A stretch of 64,000 nucleotides of DNA from Trichaptum fuscoviolaceum. Its lineage: Eukaryota > Basidiomycota > Agaricomycetes > Hymenochaetales > Trichaptaceae. The DNA is taken from the NCBI GenBank assembly GCA_910574455.1, contig CAJSYZ010000004.1, forward strand, positions 4,226,599 through 4,290,598, in the 5' to 3' direction. The position numbers and the translations under genes are program-made. The notes under the pieces are model-generated. The model ran no database searches. It was not told the origin of the DNA and saw only the letters and a program-made list of their open reading frames with translations. Within the stretch, counting starts at the first letter, position 1; each line of letters starts with the position of its first letter. Below, piece after piece: positions 1 to 12,800 of the stretch.

Positions 1-15
1 CGACAAATATACCCT

Positions 16-3000
16 CTAAATTTTCATAAACGAGAACAAGCTACCAAGCTCGACCCACCGCCGCCCGCATTGGCTCAGGTACTTGTCCACAACTTGTCCC
101 ATACCCAACAGGAATTGAGTATTGTTCAGGACGACGCCATCGGCTATATAGTAATGTGAGCAATTGAAATCGCTAGTCGGTTGAGCAGAACATACCGTTC
201 TGAATCCCCTTTTTCTTTAGTGCATCTTGAATCTTCTTTTCGTCGAATAAAGACGAATAGTACATGAGTTGGGTATACAGCTGTTGATCCGAATACTGTC
301 CATTCCTTGTTCGTCAGTGTCATTCTAGACGATGGTTATTTCAACGTACCTCGAATGCAACAGTGCCCTTGCAGCCAGGCTTTAAACATCTCCGTCCGTA
401 TACTCCCATCATACGTGTGCGATTTCTACACATTGGGTCGTCGCAGACTGTCCATCCCTCATAGTATTTGTTGATATGCTGCCTTATCTGATTCTCCAGT
501 TGCACCCGGAGGCTGATGTCCAAAAGAGGTGCACCACAGCCCGCACAGACCGGGCCTGAAGATTGTAGAATCGAAATCTGTCGATCTTCGTCATCAATTT
601 ATCCTGTGCAAGCAATGAAGGGGACGTACATGTCGTTCAGCGACTGGTGAAAATGGCATTTGACCTTCGCATTTGCGACAACGGACGAGCAAAGGGTCGC
701 AATCCTTGAATCGTTCGTCATCAGGCATCTGCGACTCCATCGAGCCGAACGGGCGCTCCTCAGCATCGCCGACGATGTGGCTTTTGTAGCGACCGGGATC
801 TAGGCCCATGCACTGCGCAAGCCTTGCCCTGTCCGTGCCTTCAATAGGATCGCATAGACGTTCAATTGGAGGTAGTATTTGCTGTGAGAGATAGTATTCA
901 TAGTCTACCAAGAGATTCTGTCATCCGGTAGCTCACTTTAATCTCATCAAACTCACGTACCGATTTGTAGCCCACTTCCTGCCTTTCTGATCTCATCTGG
1001 ATGGTGAGCTTTCTCTGCTTGAGCAGATTTGCCCTGATCACTGCCCTCGCCCAGGCAAAATATATACGGAATAACGTCACCAGCCCGAGCAGACTGACCC
1101 TTAGCTTTCATTCGAAGAGCGACTGTGACATGAGGCTGGCTCTTAGCATCAGGATAGTCCTCGGGGTTCTTCCCTAGACGCTATCATCGCCGTGAGCACA
1201 ACATTGAGGTGGAGTTGTAGCTTGTCGTCAGACAAACCTTGAAGATAATAAACTCCTCCAAACCGATCTTCCCGTTCCTAACCCTTTCACCCATTGCAGC
1301 TAGATATTCATGGATGTTCTCAACTACCGTCTCGGTTGCCTCTCCAGAGAGGATCTGGTTTAAGACATATCTATGGCCACTTCAGTTTTCCCGTCTGAAA
1401 GAAGAAACTACAACATACTGTGAAACATTCTTGGACAGAACGCAATATTCTCTTCGTTTCATGTCCAATCCTTTGACTTCGATTGATGTCTTCTTTTCTT
1501 CCTCCATCTTTACTGCGGCATATTTCTTCTTTTGTAGAAGCAGAAGTCGTTGAAATACTCCGTCGAGGTCGATCTCGAGTAGCCTGTAGCGATCATTGAC
1601 TTGCTTCTTGAATTGAGCAGCAATCTCAAGGGCTTTATCGAACTCGGTCACGTTAGAATTGACGAATACCGAGTCTGTGTCACCATAGACAACCTAAGAT
1701 TCAGTTTAGCAACCATAAAGGTAAATTTGAAAGAAGAGAACTCACATCGAGCTGCAGACTTTCGGCGAGCTCGCGGGTATTCGTTAGAATCTCTCTGCCC
1801 TTGAATGTTGTAAGGGCAGCAAGAGGTCGAGCGTAGAATCTCGAGTATTCGAAACCCAGGCATCCATACATACTGTTCGCTGTGAGCTTGAGGGCCTGTT
1901 GTTTAATGTCGTACTGTTGCAATTTGGCTTTTGTAATCGACCGGTCTTTCATAAGACCCTTGACTTGTCGCCGCCGGTTAACAAGCGTTGCAATGAGCCT
2001 TGGAAGCACGCCTTGAGGGACATCGGATGATGGCGGCTCAGGTATTTTCTCCTCTTCTCCATCCTGAAGTATCCGTCAGTACTGTCAGCTTACTGCATGT
2101 TAAGAACTACGTACCTCAATTTCCACTCGTTCAATGGTCGTGAAATCGATATTGTACTCCTGAATAATGCTAGGATACAACGAGTTGAAGTCCATGACTA
2201 GGATGTACTTATCCCAAAGCCCTCGCTTTGGCTCAAAGACCAGTCCTCCCTTGTACTTGTCCCTCTTGCTTTTGTGTGTTGTACCAGTAGCATCGCCTTC
2301 CGTCTCCGCTTTGACAGCAACAGCTGACTTCTTTCCCCAAGTTTTATCAGGGCAAATATATTTAAGGCGATGGAACTCATGCAGAAGAATGTATTCATTC
2401 CGCTCCGCTCGCCCACCGTTCAGCGTTTTGTTCCTATGGAATGTTAATGCGTCAAAATTAAGCAAGACAATATAACATACCAAGAGTTACCCGCAAGGTT
2501 TGTCAGCTGCCTTGTGAGTGGAAGCATCTGGACCTTGGCCGCGATTGCCATTTGATAATGGGCGTCTAGTTCGCAGTGGCGAATGAAGGTCATCAGCTTG
2601 TCTGGCTTTCCTATCGAGCTATCGAAGTAGCCCGCAACTTCGTCTGGATCAATGTCCTGCCTTTCACACTTCAAATGCGAGGAACACATTTCGGTGAGAG
2701 ACCAAGTTGTTGAAGAGATCATACTCTGGAAAAGTTATGTTCTATCAGCCATGTCTTCATAACCACTGAAGTCGATATACCTTTGCGCCGTCACTGGCAA
2801 GGTCGCACAGCATCCGACCGTTGAGAAACTTGAGATTGGTTCCTTGCCTTCCGATATTCGGCCACTTCTTTCGTCGGAACCGACCGATTCTCGACCAATT
2901 GTCCGCTTTGAGATCGCGCATACGAGTGAGCAATACGTCTAAAGTCACACCAACGAAGTCATGCCCTACGATCACGTCGGGATCTGACTTATAGATAGTG

Positions 3001-5226
3001 ACTGTCGAAACACAGTGAGTTTTTCATAAGAAGTTAAGGGCTTATAACAAACCTAGAAGACGATTAAGCAGTGATCTTTCATTCCCCTCGGCAGATATTG
3101 AGCCCCTTTTGTTGGCTTGCGCCGCTTGATGAAACCCTGCCGGATATTTGCCCAAAGGTCGCACCAACGTATGGACTGAACATGGTAACTGATCCGGAGG
3201 GGTTGGGTCGTCAAGGTTCACTGATGGATCTCGTTAAAAGTTTCACTTGCATATTGAAGTGAAGGAAACAAACAGTTTGACCATGTCCTTGCAGTTGCGC
3301 AAACGATCTCCCGCTTATTCTCTGTATAATTGACAATCGTACAGACACTCAAGCTCATCACAGTCAAGGGTGGTGTATCTTTTGGAGCATAATCATCACT
3401 GTCCGGGAATGGATTAATATCCTTAGGGTCTGAGACGGTGACCTCCAATTTGCACCACGAAATCTACATGATCATTCTTTAGTCTCTGGAGAGCGTGTTT
3501 GCATTCATCAACTTACGCCTTTATGTTCTATGTGGGGTTTCTTGATCTCCAGCCAACACGGCCCCATGATCTTACGTTTCAGCACAAGAAGCTCAAATGC
3601 AGAAGTGTTTGCACCAAATATCCTCGAAAAATTCGGGCTTGACACATCTTTGGGAATCTGGGGTTCTGACAATAGATTTAGAGAAGAATACGTAGACAAA
3701 CTTTGACGTACTTACCGCTGAACGGGTAGACCACCTTGAGCCATTGCGACTCTCCAGTAGGGACGTCAGGTTCTCCGAAGGCGTATTTCCGCTTCACAAA
3801 CTTCCCCTTGAAGCTCTTGATACCAACCCTTTTGCGAAGAGCGTCAAAGTCCTGATACACATCAATCATTTCTGGTATAATGTCTGTTTCGTATCCATCC
3901 TCTGCAAAGATAGTAAATTAAATTGATGAGAGGCTGAAGAGGGATATAAACAATACACTAACCAACTCGCTTTTCCCGAGGGAGTACGAAGAGATTGCGC
4001 TCCAGATTCTCGACAGTTACACAACAACTCACCCAGGAGCCTGACGCCTTGTCTTTGAGCTTTCCAATGAAGAAAACCTTTCCGTCTTGTTCCAGATAAT
4101 CCAGCCAAAAGAAGCGCAACGAGTCGTCATCCTCCAGGGCACTTATATTCGACGTCTTGACGGTCGATGGAGATGATGTACCGAGTGTATCGTCAGAGGT
4201 AACAGTTAACGCAGCATGTACGTTAAGCCAGGAAGGTGCCTCCTCCTTTTTGGCAGGTATAGATCGATTGTCTAGCTTTGCAGTGGCTCCAATTTCTGAC
4301 AATTTTACATCTTCAACCTCCATCTTGAGTGCTTTTGCTCCAAGTTCTGCCTTAAGTTCCTCGTCGTCCGCGGCGAAGTCATCCATGTTGATATCGTCGA
4401 ACGAGTCATTATACGGCGCGAAATCATCAGAACCGACGTCCATTTTGAACTTGTGCAGTTTCTGAACAGCGGGTGTGACACCTACGCTCTCCACTCTAGG
4501 TTTCTTGAATGGACTGGAGACATCGAACGTATCGCTATGAGGTTCGGACAAGTCATCAAGAGGTCCGTCGGACGACGTGTCTGCGTAGGGATCCCCGTTC
4601 CTGCGATAACTAGTGAAGCGGTCATCATCCGAAGAAACAGGCGGAGGAGATGCTTCGCGTGGTTTGCGTTTTCGCGATCGAGTGTATGTATCTGGGGCAA
4701 CGTTGTCGAGATTACCTAGAAGAGAAGCCATAAAGTCCTCTTCGTCCGCTACCTTAGGCTTTGGTCTGTAATCATTGAAGGTCGCAGCAACCGGAGGGGG
4801 AGGTACAGGCTTAGATTTCACTGTCTTCGACTTCTTCTTATCTGTACGTCCAGGTTCAAGTCATTTTAGCTGCGGTATGAGCTTTCGCCACTCACTCTTC
4901 GGCTTCACTTCTTCATCAGACAAATTCTCTTGCTCGCCCTCACCCCAATCGTCCATACCATTGTCCGCATACCCCCCTACACCATCATCCACGATGAAGT
5001 CGTCTCTTTGTAGTCTCCCTTTCACAATAGACTTATATTGGTCCTCGTCCACTTCGTCATAAATGTCCGCATCTTCTTCAGCCTACGATGGTCGTAAACA
5101 CCATGACGCTTCGGGCCTAGTTTTCCAGGAAGGACATACCTTCCAGTTCCTTCCTCCACCCTGTCTTATACGCTTGTATTCCGCAAGCTTGTCTAGCTTG
5201 GAACTGGTTTGCCTGCGGCTAGACAT
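16..5226 (-). CDS. POL1: DNA polymerase alpha catalytic subunit
   Basis: Catalytic subunit of the primase-polymerase alpha complex, which starts leading strands and Okazaki fragments in the nucleus. The family-B motifs appear in order on the minus strand: [10 protein letters not shown] (motif A, near 2,180-2,210), the [14 protein letters not shown] helix (near 1,850-1,900) and [10 protein letters not shown] (motif C, near 1,660-1,690). The exonuclease-like region (near 2,880-2,990) has IVGHDF followed by VTLDVLL. It lacks the proofreading carboxylates, as expected for Pol alpha. The C-terminus has two zinc-binding modules: CRKC with CAGC, then C..C with CLKPGC (near 350-700). It ends [17 protein letters not shown] before the stop at 16-18. 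The start is the ATG at 5,226 ([19 protein letters not shown]), which matches the conserved Pol alpha N-terminal helix. The acidic linker follows in later exons. The gene has many short introns and looks intact and full length. It is divergent from the DCR2-like gene. Confidence 0.97.
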
Positions 5227-5484
5227 GAATGTGATAGAGGTCGCGAATGAGGTGGACGCGTTCAGACGCGACTCCGTGACCGCGACTTAACACGCTTTCA
5301 GACTCCGCTGATAGTATTCTCAGGATTTACCTTCCATTTTGGGACAGGATGATCGGACTCCGAGGATAAGGTGTTCTGTTGTCCATAACACGCACAGCGT
5401 GAGGCTGCAGCACGTCTTGCATTGCTATCCTCGCTGTTTGGAGTTGTATATAATAACAGCTCGTACGGTCGAGCAGCTCGCATC
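5227..5484. promoter_or_regulatory. Divergent POL1 / DCR2-like promoter with MCB-type elements
   Basis: This 258-bp spacer separates two divergent start codons. It has a consensus MluI cell-cycle box ACGCGT at 5,256-5,261, an ACGCGA at 5,266-5,271, a TCGCGA at 5,241-5,246 and a further CGCGA near 5,281. All lie within about 60 bp upstream of the POL1 ATG. In yeasts MBF binds ACGCGT and drives G1/S transcription of POL1 and other replication genes. That the same control acts here is inference from motif and gene identity. The sites are unusually close to the ATG, so they may overlap the 5'UTR. Confidence 0.55.
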
Positions 5485-8141
5485 ATGGCGATTGCAGTGC
5501 CTTTCGGAAGGTTTCTGCGCTTTATACGGTCTATAATCACTCCTATGACAACGATACTAGCATTTGCTACTCTTCTGACATGGATGTTCATACTATATCA
5601 GCCAACGAATGGACCGGGAAACATACAAAGGCTCGGATGGCAAGCTTGGGAATCCGTTAGCATGGTTTCTCAAGGACCTAACTCTGACACGGAGGCGAAT
5701 GTACCTTCTGATGGCGGAAATCCGACTCATGAAATTCCTGAAGGCGTGGACTGGTGGAATGTAACTTCAGATGAAAAGGTCCAGGACACGTCCAGTCTCC
5801 CTTTGGATAAGTGGCTTCCGCTGCTGCCTCATGATACAGGACGTGAGTACGAATTGCATCGTCACTTTGCTTTCCTTACTTAGTATTGCATTTAGTGACA
5901 GAGATAACCATTGCTAAATGCCTCTTTCCACCCTCTCTGTCTGATCTGTGTTATCCCAAGACTACTCCAGAGCAGGATGCAATCAAGGGGAAGTGGGTCA
6001 GGGTTGAACGCGATCTGAACGCACAGACGGGATTATGGTCATTGGTGCGTTATTTCGACGTCCGTCGATCACACATCATTTATTGCAAGTACCCAGTACA
6101 TCTACTACCGCCGGAGTCGTCGTCTTGACGTTGACCTCATTCGAGATCTGCAACTGTTGCTTAAGAATGTGAATCCCTCGACTCCTGGTAATTGGCATAA
6201 AGTGTCCACGTCTATCACCAATGGCATTCCTCGCGAACAAGAAATCTATCTGTGGTATAATCTAGGCAAAACTATGTCAAACCTTTCCAATGAAGAAAAG
6301 CAAAATATTATCACGGAGCTCGATGTGCAATTTGGTGATGATCGACCTTCGTATGGGTTTGACGAACTCAAGCCCCCGGTCAAGTCAGGAGAAGAAGGGC
6401 GTTTTGAGACTTCATGGCTTACCTATCGCAGAGGTGTGAAAGGTACGTAGATGTAAATCACACTATCTATTTTATCCCAAAGATTTGACTGTTTTTAGTA
6501 CCGCCTCGTGCTCCGCCTTTGCACTTCTCTCATGATGGAAAATTCAAGATTCTACAAATCGCGGATCTACATTTCTCAGTCTCCCAAGGCCGCTGCAGAG
6601 ACGTATCATTCTCTCCATGTATACACTCTGATAACCTCACCCAGTCCTTACTATTCCGTGTTATCGAGGAAGAAAGTCCGGACATGGTCGTCTTCACCGG
6701 AGATCAGCTGAACGGACAAGGTACCTCATGGGATTCACGGTCTGTGCTAGCAAAGTTTGCAGGGGCAGTCACCGACAAGGGTATACCATGGGCAGCCGTC
6801 TTCGGAAACCACGACGACGAAGACGGGCTGAGCAGGGAAGAACAGAATGCATTGATGCAAGGCCTACCTTATAGCCTTGTGCAAAGGGGACCAAAGGATA
6901 TTCATGGGGTGGGGAATTATATCTTGAAAGTGTGGAGCCCTGATCCGTAAGCTACTGCTCTATTTGTTCTGCCACTCCAGTGCTCATCAGTGCTTTTGTC
7001 AAAGGTCTAAGACACATCTACTCACTCTATACTTTCTGGATTCGGGATCGTAAGTTCGCCTATCCAATTTGAGTAAATTGGATCTGACATTCATCCTCTA
7101 ATACTTAGTTACTCCAAAGGCGTATTTGACTGGTTTGGCTTCTTTCATCCTACAGAATATGACTGGATACGAGAGGTAAGCTATGGACTTGTGTCGAAGA
7201 ACTACACTGTGATATTCTTACTTTATTTGTTAGGATCAAACCAATTGGTTCCTTCAAGAGTCAGGTAAGATTGTATTTTTCGCATTTCAATAGATATGTC
7301 CACGAACCATGAAATAGCGTCAATTAGCCCTATCGAAAGGCCATTTTCTCCCGACGGCAGTAAAGATTTTGGCGATAACTGGAGGAGACAAGCGGCTGAT
7401 CAAGTAACACCCGGGACTCGAAGGCTGGCGAAACCGAATGCTCTTATGTTCTTCCATGTACCAATGTATGTGTACAATCTCCTTCCTCTACCCTCTTCTC
7501 TCTATACTATCTTCTTTGAGATTGATGTTTGCAAAAATCACAGACAAGAGAGTTACGCCAGCCCAGACATTGATAGCAACACCGGCCTCCCTCTCGACAT
7601 AGGCATCCATGATATCGAGGAACGCGGCGACGCGAAGCATAACGACGGTTTCTTTGACAAGGGGATTCTCCAGGCGTACGAGACGGACCATAATGCGGGT
7701 GGGAATATGAAAGAAGTCAAGGTTATAGCGAATGGCCATTGCCATAGTAAGTGTTCCATGCAAGTAATGCAGGCGTTATCTGATGTGTGTGGAATTGTTA
7801 GTCACGGAAAATTGCAGGAGAGTGAAGGGTGTCTGGTTATGTTTCGGAGGCGGTGGGTGAGTAGGCTCTTTAACTGCCTTTCTTTTCATGCTGTTAAAGT
7901 CCATTTCATCCTAGATCCTATTCAGGCTACGCCAAAGTCGGGTATGTGCAACTAACTTTCATTCTACATTGTCAGTCTCTTACATGACTTTCTTAGTTTT
8001 GATCGCCGTTTCCGAATCTATGACATCTCTGATTTTGGCGAGACAATCCGGACATACAAGCGGACAGAGAAGGACGAGATCCTCGATGAGATGGTGCTTG
8101 TTGGGAAGGGCGCGCCTGCGCCGTTCGAAGGCCTTCGTTAG
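5485..8141 (+). CDS. DCR2: Membrane-anchored calcineurin-like phosphoesterase, Dcr2 type
   Basis: Metallophosphatase of the Dcr2/purple-acid-phosphatase-29-like group. Residues 17-38 form a single hydrophobic anchor after a short basic N-terminus, so a type II membrane protein is likely. Metal-site motifs appear in order: QIADLHF (D-x-H), FTGDQLNG (GD), FGNHDDE (GNHD), FFHVPM and NGHCH. The fungal Dcr2 tail follows as CFGGGGSYSGY, then FDRRFRIYDISDFGETIRTYKR. The last exons only join correctly when the intron after NGHCH ends at about 7,799, giving HITENCRRVKG. The start is the first ATG (5,485); the open frame upstream of it has no ATG. In yeast Dcr2 acts on Sic1 and on the ER stress sensor Ire1; its role here is inferred. 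The gene is divergent from POL1. Confidence 0.88.
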
Positions 8142-8825
8142 ATCATGCATCTGTGTGGCAGAGTATGACTATTAGAGATGGGGTGTACGATATGTATGTG
8201 TATAATACGAGATGCATTGGACCGACTCGGGCCTCGTTTCCTTAAGTCGACTAAAGAGTCGGCACCCGCCCACCCAGGAATAGCTTGGGCTGGTCTTCCA
8301 TTTTTTCGCAACAACGTCGAAGGAGCTGCTTAAGGATCAAACCCGATGTCGGGGTTCCTTGATAACAAAGTCTTCGACGACATTGTTTCGCTATACGTAT
8401 ACATACAATATACTGTGCATATGCAAATATAGCCCGTTCAATATTGGCTCAGGTATAGAAAACATTTTTTTTTCGCTCAGGGTGCTGTTTCTTTATATCG
8501 AAGTTGCACGTATGCACAGCGAGAATGAGAGACATTCATCCAGTTTAGAATCAAGGTACCCTTAGCCTGATGACCATCACGATTGTTGCAAGGGAGCTTG
8601 GGGAGCAACAAATGATAATGATATTTCCATAGATGCTGAGGTATATTGAAAGGAGGATTAAGGACAGACACTCCTCAGCCATAAAGACATTCTACATAAG
8701 TCGATCGTGTGAATAGAATGCCTCTTCAATGAATCGGAAGATCCCGAAGAAATGTACAGTTCTTAAAGACCTTTGGCAAGCCACTACAGTGTGACATAAG
8801 CAACTATTCCGACCTTCAAGACGCC
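8142..8825. other. Intergenic spacer, DCR2-like 3' end to RPL11 promoter
   Basis: No coding exon is recognisable in about 680 bp. The first part should hold the 3'UTR of the phosphatase gene. A short imperfect hairpin (AAACCC..GGGGTT flanked by AAGG..CCTT, near 8,331-8,359) and a T-run near 8,465 are visible. The part next to 8,826 must contain the RPL11 promoter, but I see no clear TATA box. Confidence 0.5.
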
Positions 8826-9545
8826 ATGGTAAGTGTGCTCAAAAATCGTTTAAATTGACACAAAATATTGACGACAGCCACTATGGCGGTACAGGCGGAC
8901 ACCAAGACAGCCCCGACGAACCCCATGAAAGAGCTTCGTATTGATAAGCTCGTCATTAGTGCGTATATCATCAGGATTATACCTTCTATCTGTCCGTATG
9001 CTAAGCAATACTGCTTTCTCCAGACATCTCTGTGGGCGAGTCGGGCGACAGGCTCACCCGAGCATCCAAGGTGCTGGAACAACTCACCGGCCAGACACCC
9101 GTCACCTCAAAAGCGCGCTACACCGTGCGCACGTTCGGTATCCGACGTAACGAGAAGATCGCTGTGCACGTCACCATCCGGGGGCCCAAGGCGGAGGAGA
9201 TCCTCGAGCGTGGCTTGAAGGTCAAGGAGTACGAGTTACGCCGCAAGAACTTCTCTGAGACGGGTAACTTCGGCTTCGGCATTCAGGAGCACATCGATCT
9301 CGGTGCGCGGTACGACCCCAACATCGGTATCTTCGGTATGGACTTCTACGTCGTCATGGGCCGCCCCGGTGGACGAGTAACGAAGCGGAAGGCGAAGAAG
9401 GCACGCATTGGTTTCCAACATAAAGTGAAGAAGGAGGATACAATGGCATGGTTCAAGCAGCGCTTCGACGGTATTATCCTTGTAAGTCAAAGTTTTAACT
9501 TGATTCCTTCCCTCTTCTGATATATTTCATTCACTACAGAAATAA
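8826..9545 (+). CDS. RPL11: 60S ribosomal protein uL5 (L11)
   Basis: Large-subunit protein that, with uL18 and 5S rRNA, forms the 5S RNP and central protuberance. The sequence is diagnostic: [72 protein letters not shown] and [11 protein letters not shown], ending FDGIILK. There are three introns. The start is taken at ATG 8,826, immediately followed by a GTAAGT donor and a 66-nt intron ending at 8,894; exon 2 then reads [11 protein letters not shown]. This ATG-intron layout is common in ribosomal protein genes. A second in-frame ATG lies at 8,883 inside that intron and would serve if the acceptor at 8,878 is used. The last intron leaves only AAA TAA in the final exon. Confidence 0.96.
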
Positions 9546-9820
9546 TCGATTTACCTCCTTTCTGTTATGGTCCTTTGCATTATGGCTTTATGGCCCCCCA
9601 TGTACTTGCATGCACACCGTAACTTCGCTTTCTTCACGACTCACTGCATAACTATTTTTTACGCTTTGCGTCTGTTTGAACATCGTCAGGATTTCAGGAA
9701 AAACAATTGCAATCTATACATCAAAGCGCAGTATAATCATCCAAAAAGCATTTCCAAAGCTATATTCACCAAGCAATTTTACATTTTCTACTTTTGAGAT
9801 CAACGGTTCGTGTATAATCA

Positions 9821-12800
9821 TCACGAACTGACAACACCCTCCTTTCGCCCTGCCCATCGCCACCTCTGCACACGCATGAACCAGCCCTTTTCCGTTCTTT
9901 CCAAAGATGACGGATTATCCACAGCATTTGTCTTCAAGATATACGATGGCAAGACGGCCAGCCCATTTGCTTGAAAGTCGAGAGCGTCCTCATCAACGTC
10001 AGAATATAGTAACTGAAGGTCTTTCAGTGACGTCTTCGGTTCAGACAGGCTTGGGGTTGACGAGTCTCTGTCAACATCGCCGTTCGCGAGCTTGTTATGA
10101 ACGCCGTTAGCTTGAGGTGCGGACCCGCTCTTGACCTTCGAGACTGAAGCAGGAATGACGTAGATGTTATATTTTCTCCCCTTCCTCTCCCTACTCTTCT
10201 CAAGAACTTTCCCCGACTCCTCTGGTGCGCTTTGGTTGATATTTTCTTTGTCTGCGTCCTCGTCAGTAATCATAGTCGTTGATTGGGTTTTGAGCGTGAA
10301 CAAAAACCTCTCCTCGTCGTTTTCCAAAATCATCGCATCTCTGGGCTTCTCGTTGTCGCTATGTGTATCTGTCTCATCCTCTATATGCGACGCGTCGGCA
10401 TTCGAAGTAATCTTCCGACGTTTACGTTTACGAATGCGATCAGAAGACGAAATTGTTGAAGGAAGGGGGAAGAGAGAAAACTTGACGATGGTTGGGTCGT
10501 ATTTGAATCTACTTCATAAATGATTTAGAAACAATATCCACGAATATTAGGAGCGGAACATACCCTATAGAATTTGCGCTATTCCATCGGCCAAAGACTA
10601 CGGTTCGGCTCATGAGATCTTGTTCGTCTTCATCGAAAGCCAAAGACTCCTGCCTTCGCATAGGACGCTTGCCAAGGACATGCGCAGATGGTACAGACGA
10701 CAGAGACATGATATCCAGGCGACGTTCAGCATATTCAAGAAGTCGTTGAGAACGATTGCGCAAACCGCAGGAATGAGCAGATGCACGCTATGAGATGAAA
10801 GAAAAAAGTCAGACACATATGATAACTTGATTGATAATTTGAGATGGTACAAACCGGAACCCACTCAGCCCTGAGCACTTCTATTCCGCTTCCATCATGC
10901 CCGCTTTCCCAAGATGCACTCTGCAGCCAACTCGCCTCCTCTCCAATCTCCCTGGTAGTCGAAATCTTGCCTGATGACTTAACTAGCTGCTCTAAGCCAA
11001 GGTCCAGGTCCTGTTCTGCTCCGGACGATGCGTACCCACGTGCAAGCGCACTCGGCCCTCCGATGTACTGTCCAACGTCACGCACCACACGAAGGCGAAG
11101 CTCCAAGTCGAGATGCGCGGCGCGCGCACGTTGGATGCCGTTCCAGGATATCCGGCCAGCGTGCAGAGCACAGAGGACTAAGTCCGAGTCATCTGTGTAT
11201 ATCCGTCGTGGAAGTTTCGGAGGCGTGAATCTGTAGAATGAATGGCGATCCTGCGGGAGACCAGATGGTAAAGCTCGGTCAGAGCCCCCTCCGCCCCAGA
11301 TACGCGGTCGGCCATCGCGCTGGCGGGTCGAAGGAAGATAAGTAGTAGGAATGAGAATAGTCACATGCGTTTCGCGTTCCGAAAGGGCATCCGGTTCGTG
11401 TCGACCATGACCACGACCTGCCTCGCGCTCAGACGCGCGTCGGCTTTGCTGATCTGTAAGTAGATGCTTACTGGCTGCTGGGAAGAAGTACGGGAAGGGT
11501 GTGCGCGGAAATATGAATGTACCAAGATGTAGTGGAGGTTCGGAAGAGAAGGGCTCGAGCGCAGGAGAAGGCGGGGGGAGAGGTAGAGACATCGGGACAG
11601 GCACAAGATGTGGATCACCATGTGAGTACTGAAGATTAGATGGAGGGTGTTGGGGATATCCTGGTGGAGGTGGCGGACCCGATGGCGAAGGTCCATGCGA
11701 CTGTGACAGTGAGTGCCCAGATGATGGAGGTATGGAAGAGCGACGGAGATGTCCATGACTCTCTTGATGATGCCGGAGCTGATGGATAGAATGCATTTCG
11801 GTAGGCGCTGCCGCTGATGGAGGCGGAGGCTCATGTGCATGCCGATGTGGCAGATGTGAATGTCTCCCATATTGTTGCTCCTGTTGTTGCCGTTGACGCT
11901 GTTCATGCTGCTGTCGAGCTTGCTGAGCAGCAATCATTGAATCCTGCACATTCGCTGCGGGAGGTAAGGAAGATGGTCCGGCATTTGGAGGCGGTCCACC
12001 GGCAGTCGGCACAACACTGTAAGACTTGCTCGAGTGACCATGCCTGTTGGGATGCGCCGAGTGGGCCTGCTGTCCGTGGCCAAGTGGTGAGGGCTGAACG
12101 TTTATGTAGGGTTGATCAGGAGCGAGCCGAAGTGAAAGTGTTGGTGATGCAGGAGGAGGCGCCTGCGTAGCGGCTCCATGTTCGGGACCCAAGGATCGCG
12201 AAGCATGCTGTTGTTGGTTTTGCTGCTGCTGTGCATGCGCTTGGGCGTGTGCAGGTGGTAGCAGTGTAAGCGTCTCCGGTTTATCCGTGCGCGACGTCGA
12301 CACGCTTGGGGGGTTGTTTGACACTTCTACGCCAGGCGGGGCGAGCTTCAGCACCGCACCTTTCGGCTTTTGTTGGGCCTGAGGGACCTGCTGGGAGTGC
12401 GAAAGCGGGAACTGGTGTTGATGCGCCTGTTGGGAGAGCGGCGGTCCCAGGGGCAGGGGTTGTTGCTGATGCAGATGCGCCGAATGAGGGTGTGAATGCG
12501 AATGGGTTTGCGATGGATGGTGATGAAGTTGCTGTGGATGAAGTTGTTGAGGAGGGTAGGACTGCGATGGGTGGTATGCATCCCGCTCGCGCTGGCCCTG
12601 TGTCGCATGAGCGTGTCCTTGGCGGTTGGCGGCCGCTGCACGTATAACATCCATGTCCTCCCTTCGTATCCTCTCATTATCATAATCCCGCTCTCTTATA
12701 TCACGGCCCATCGAGGGGTGCATAGGCGGGCTTGTTTGTTGTCCGGTCGACATGGCGCCGTTGCTCGCAGACCGGTTGATGCGCCTCTGCTGTTCATAAA

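Noticed and set aside
8331..8359. Imperfect hairpin AAGG..AAACCC..GGGGTT..CCTT downstream of the DCR2-like gene.
   Set aside because: The stem is short and interrupted, and fungal Pol II genes do not need hairpin terminators; not distinguishable from chance.
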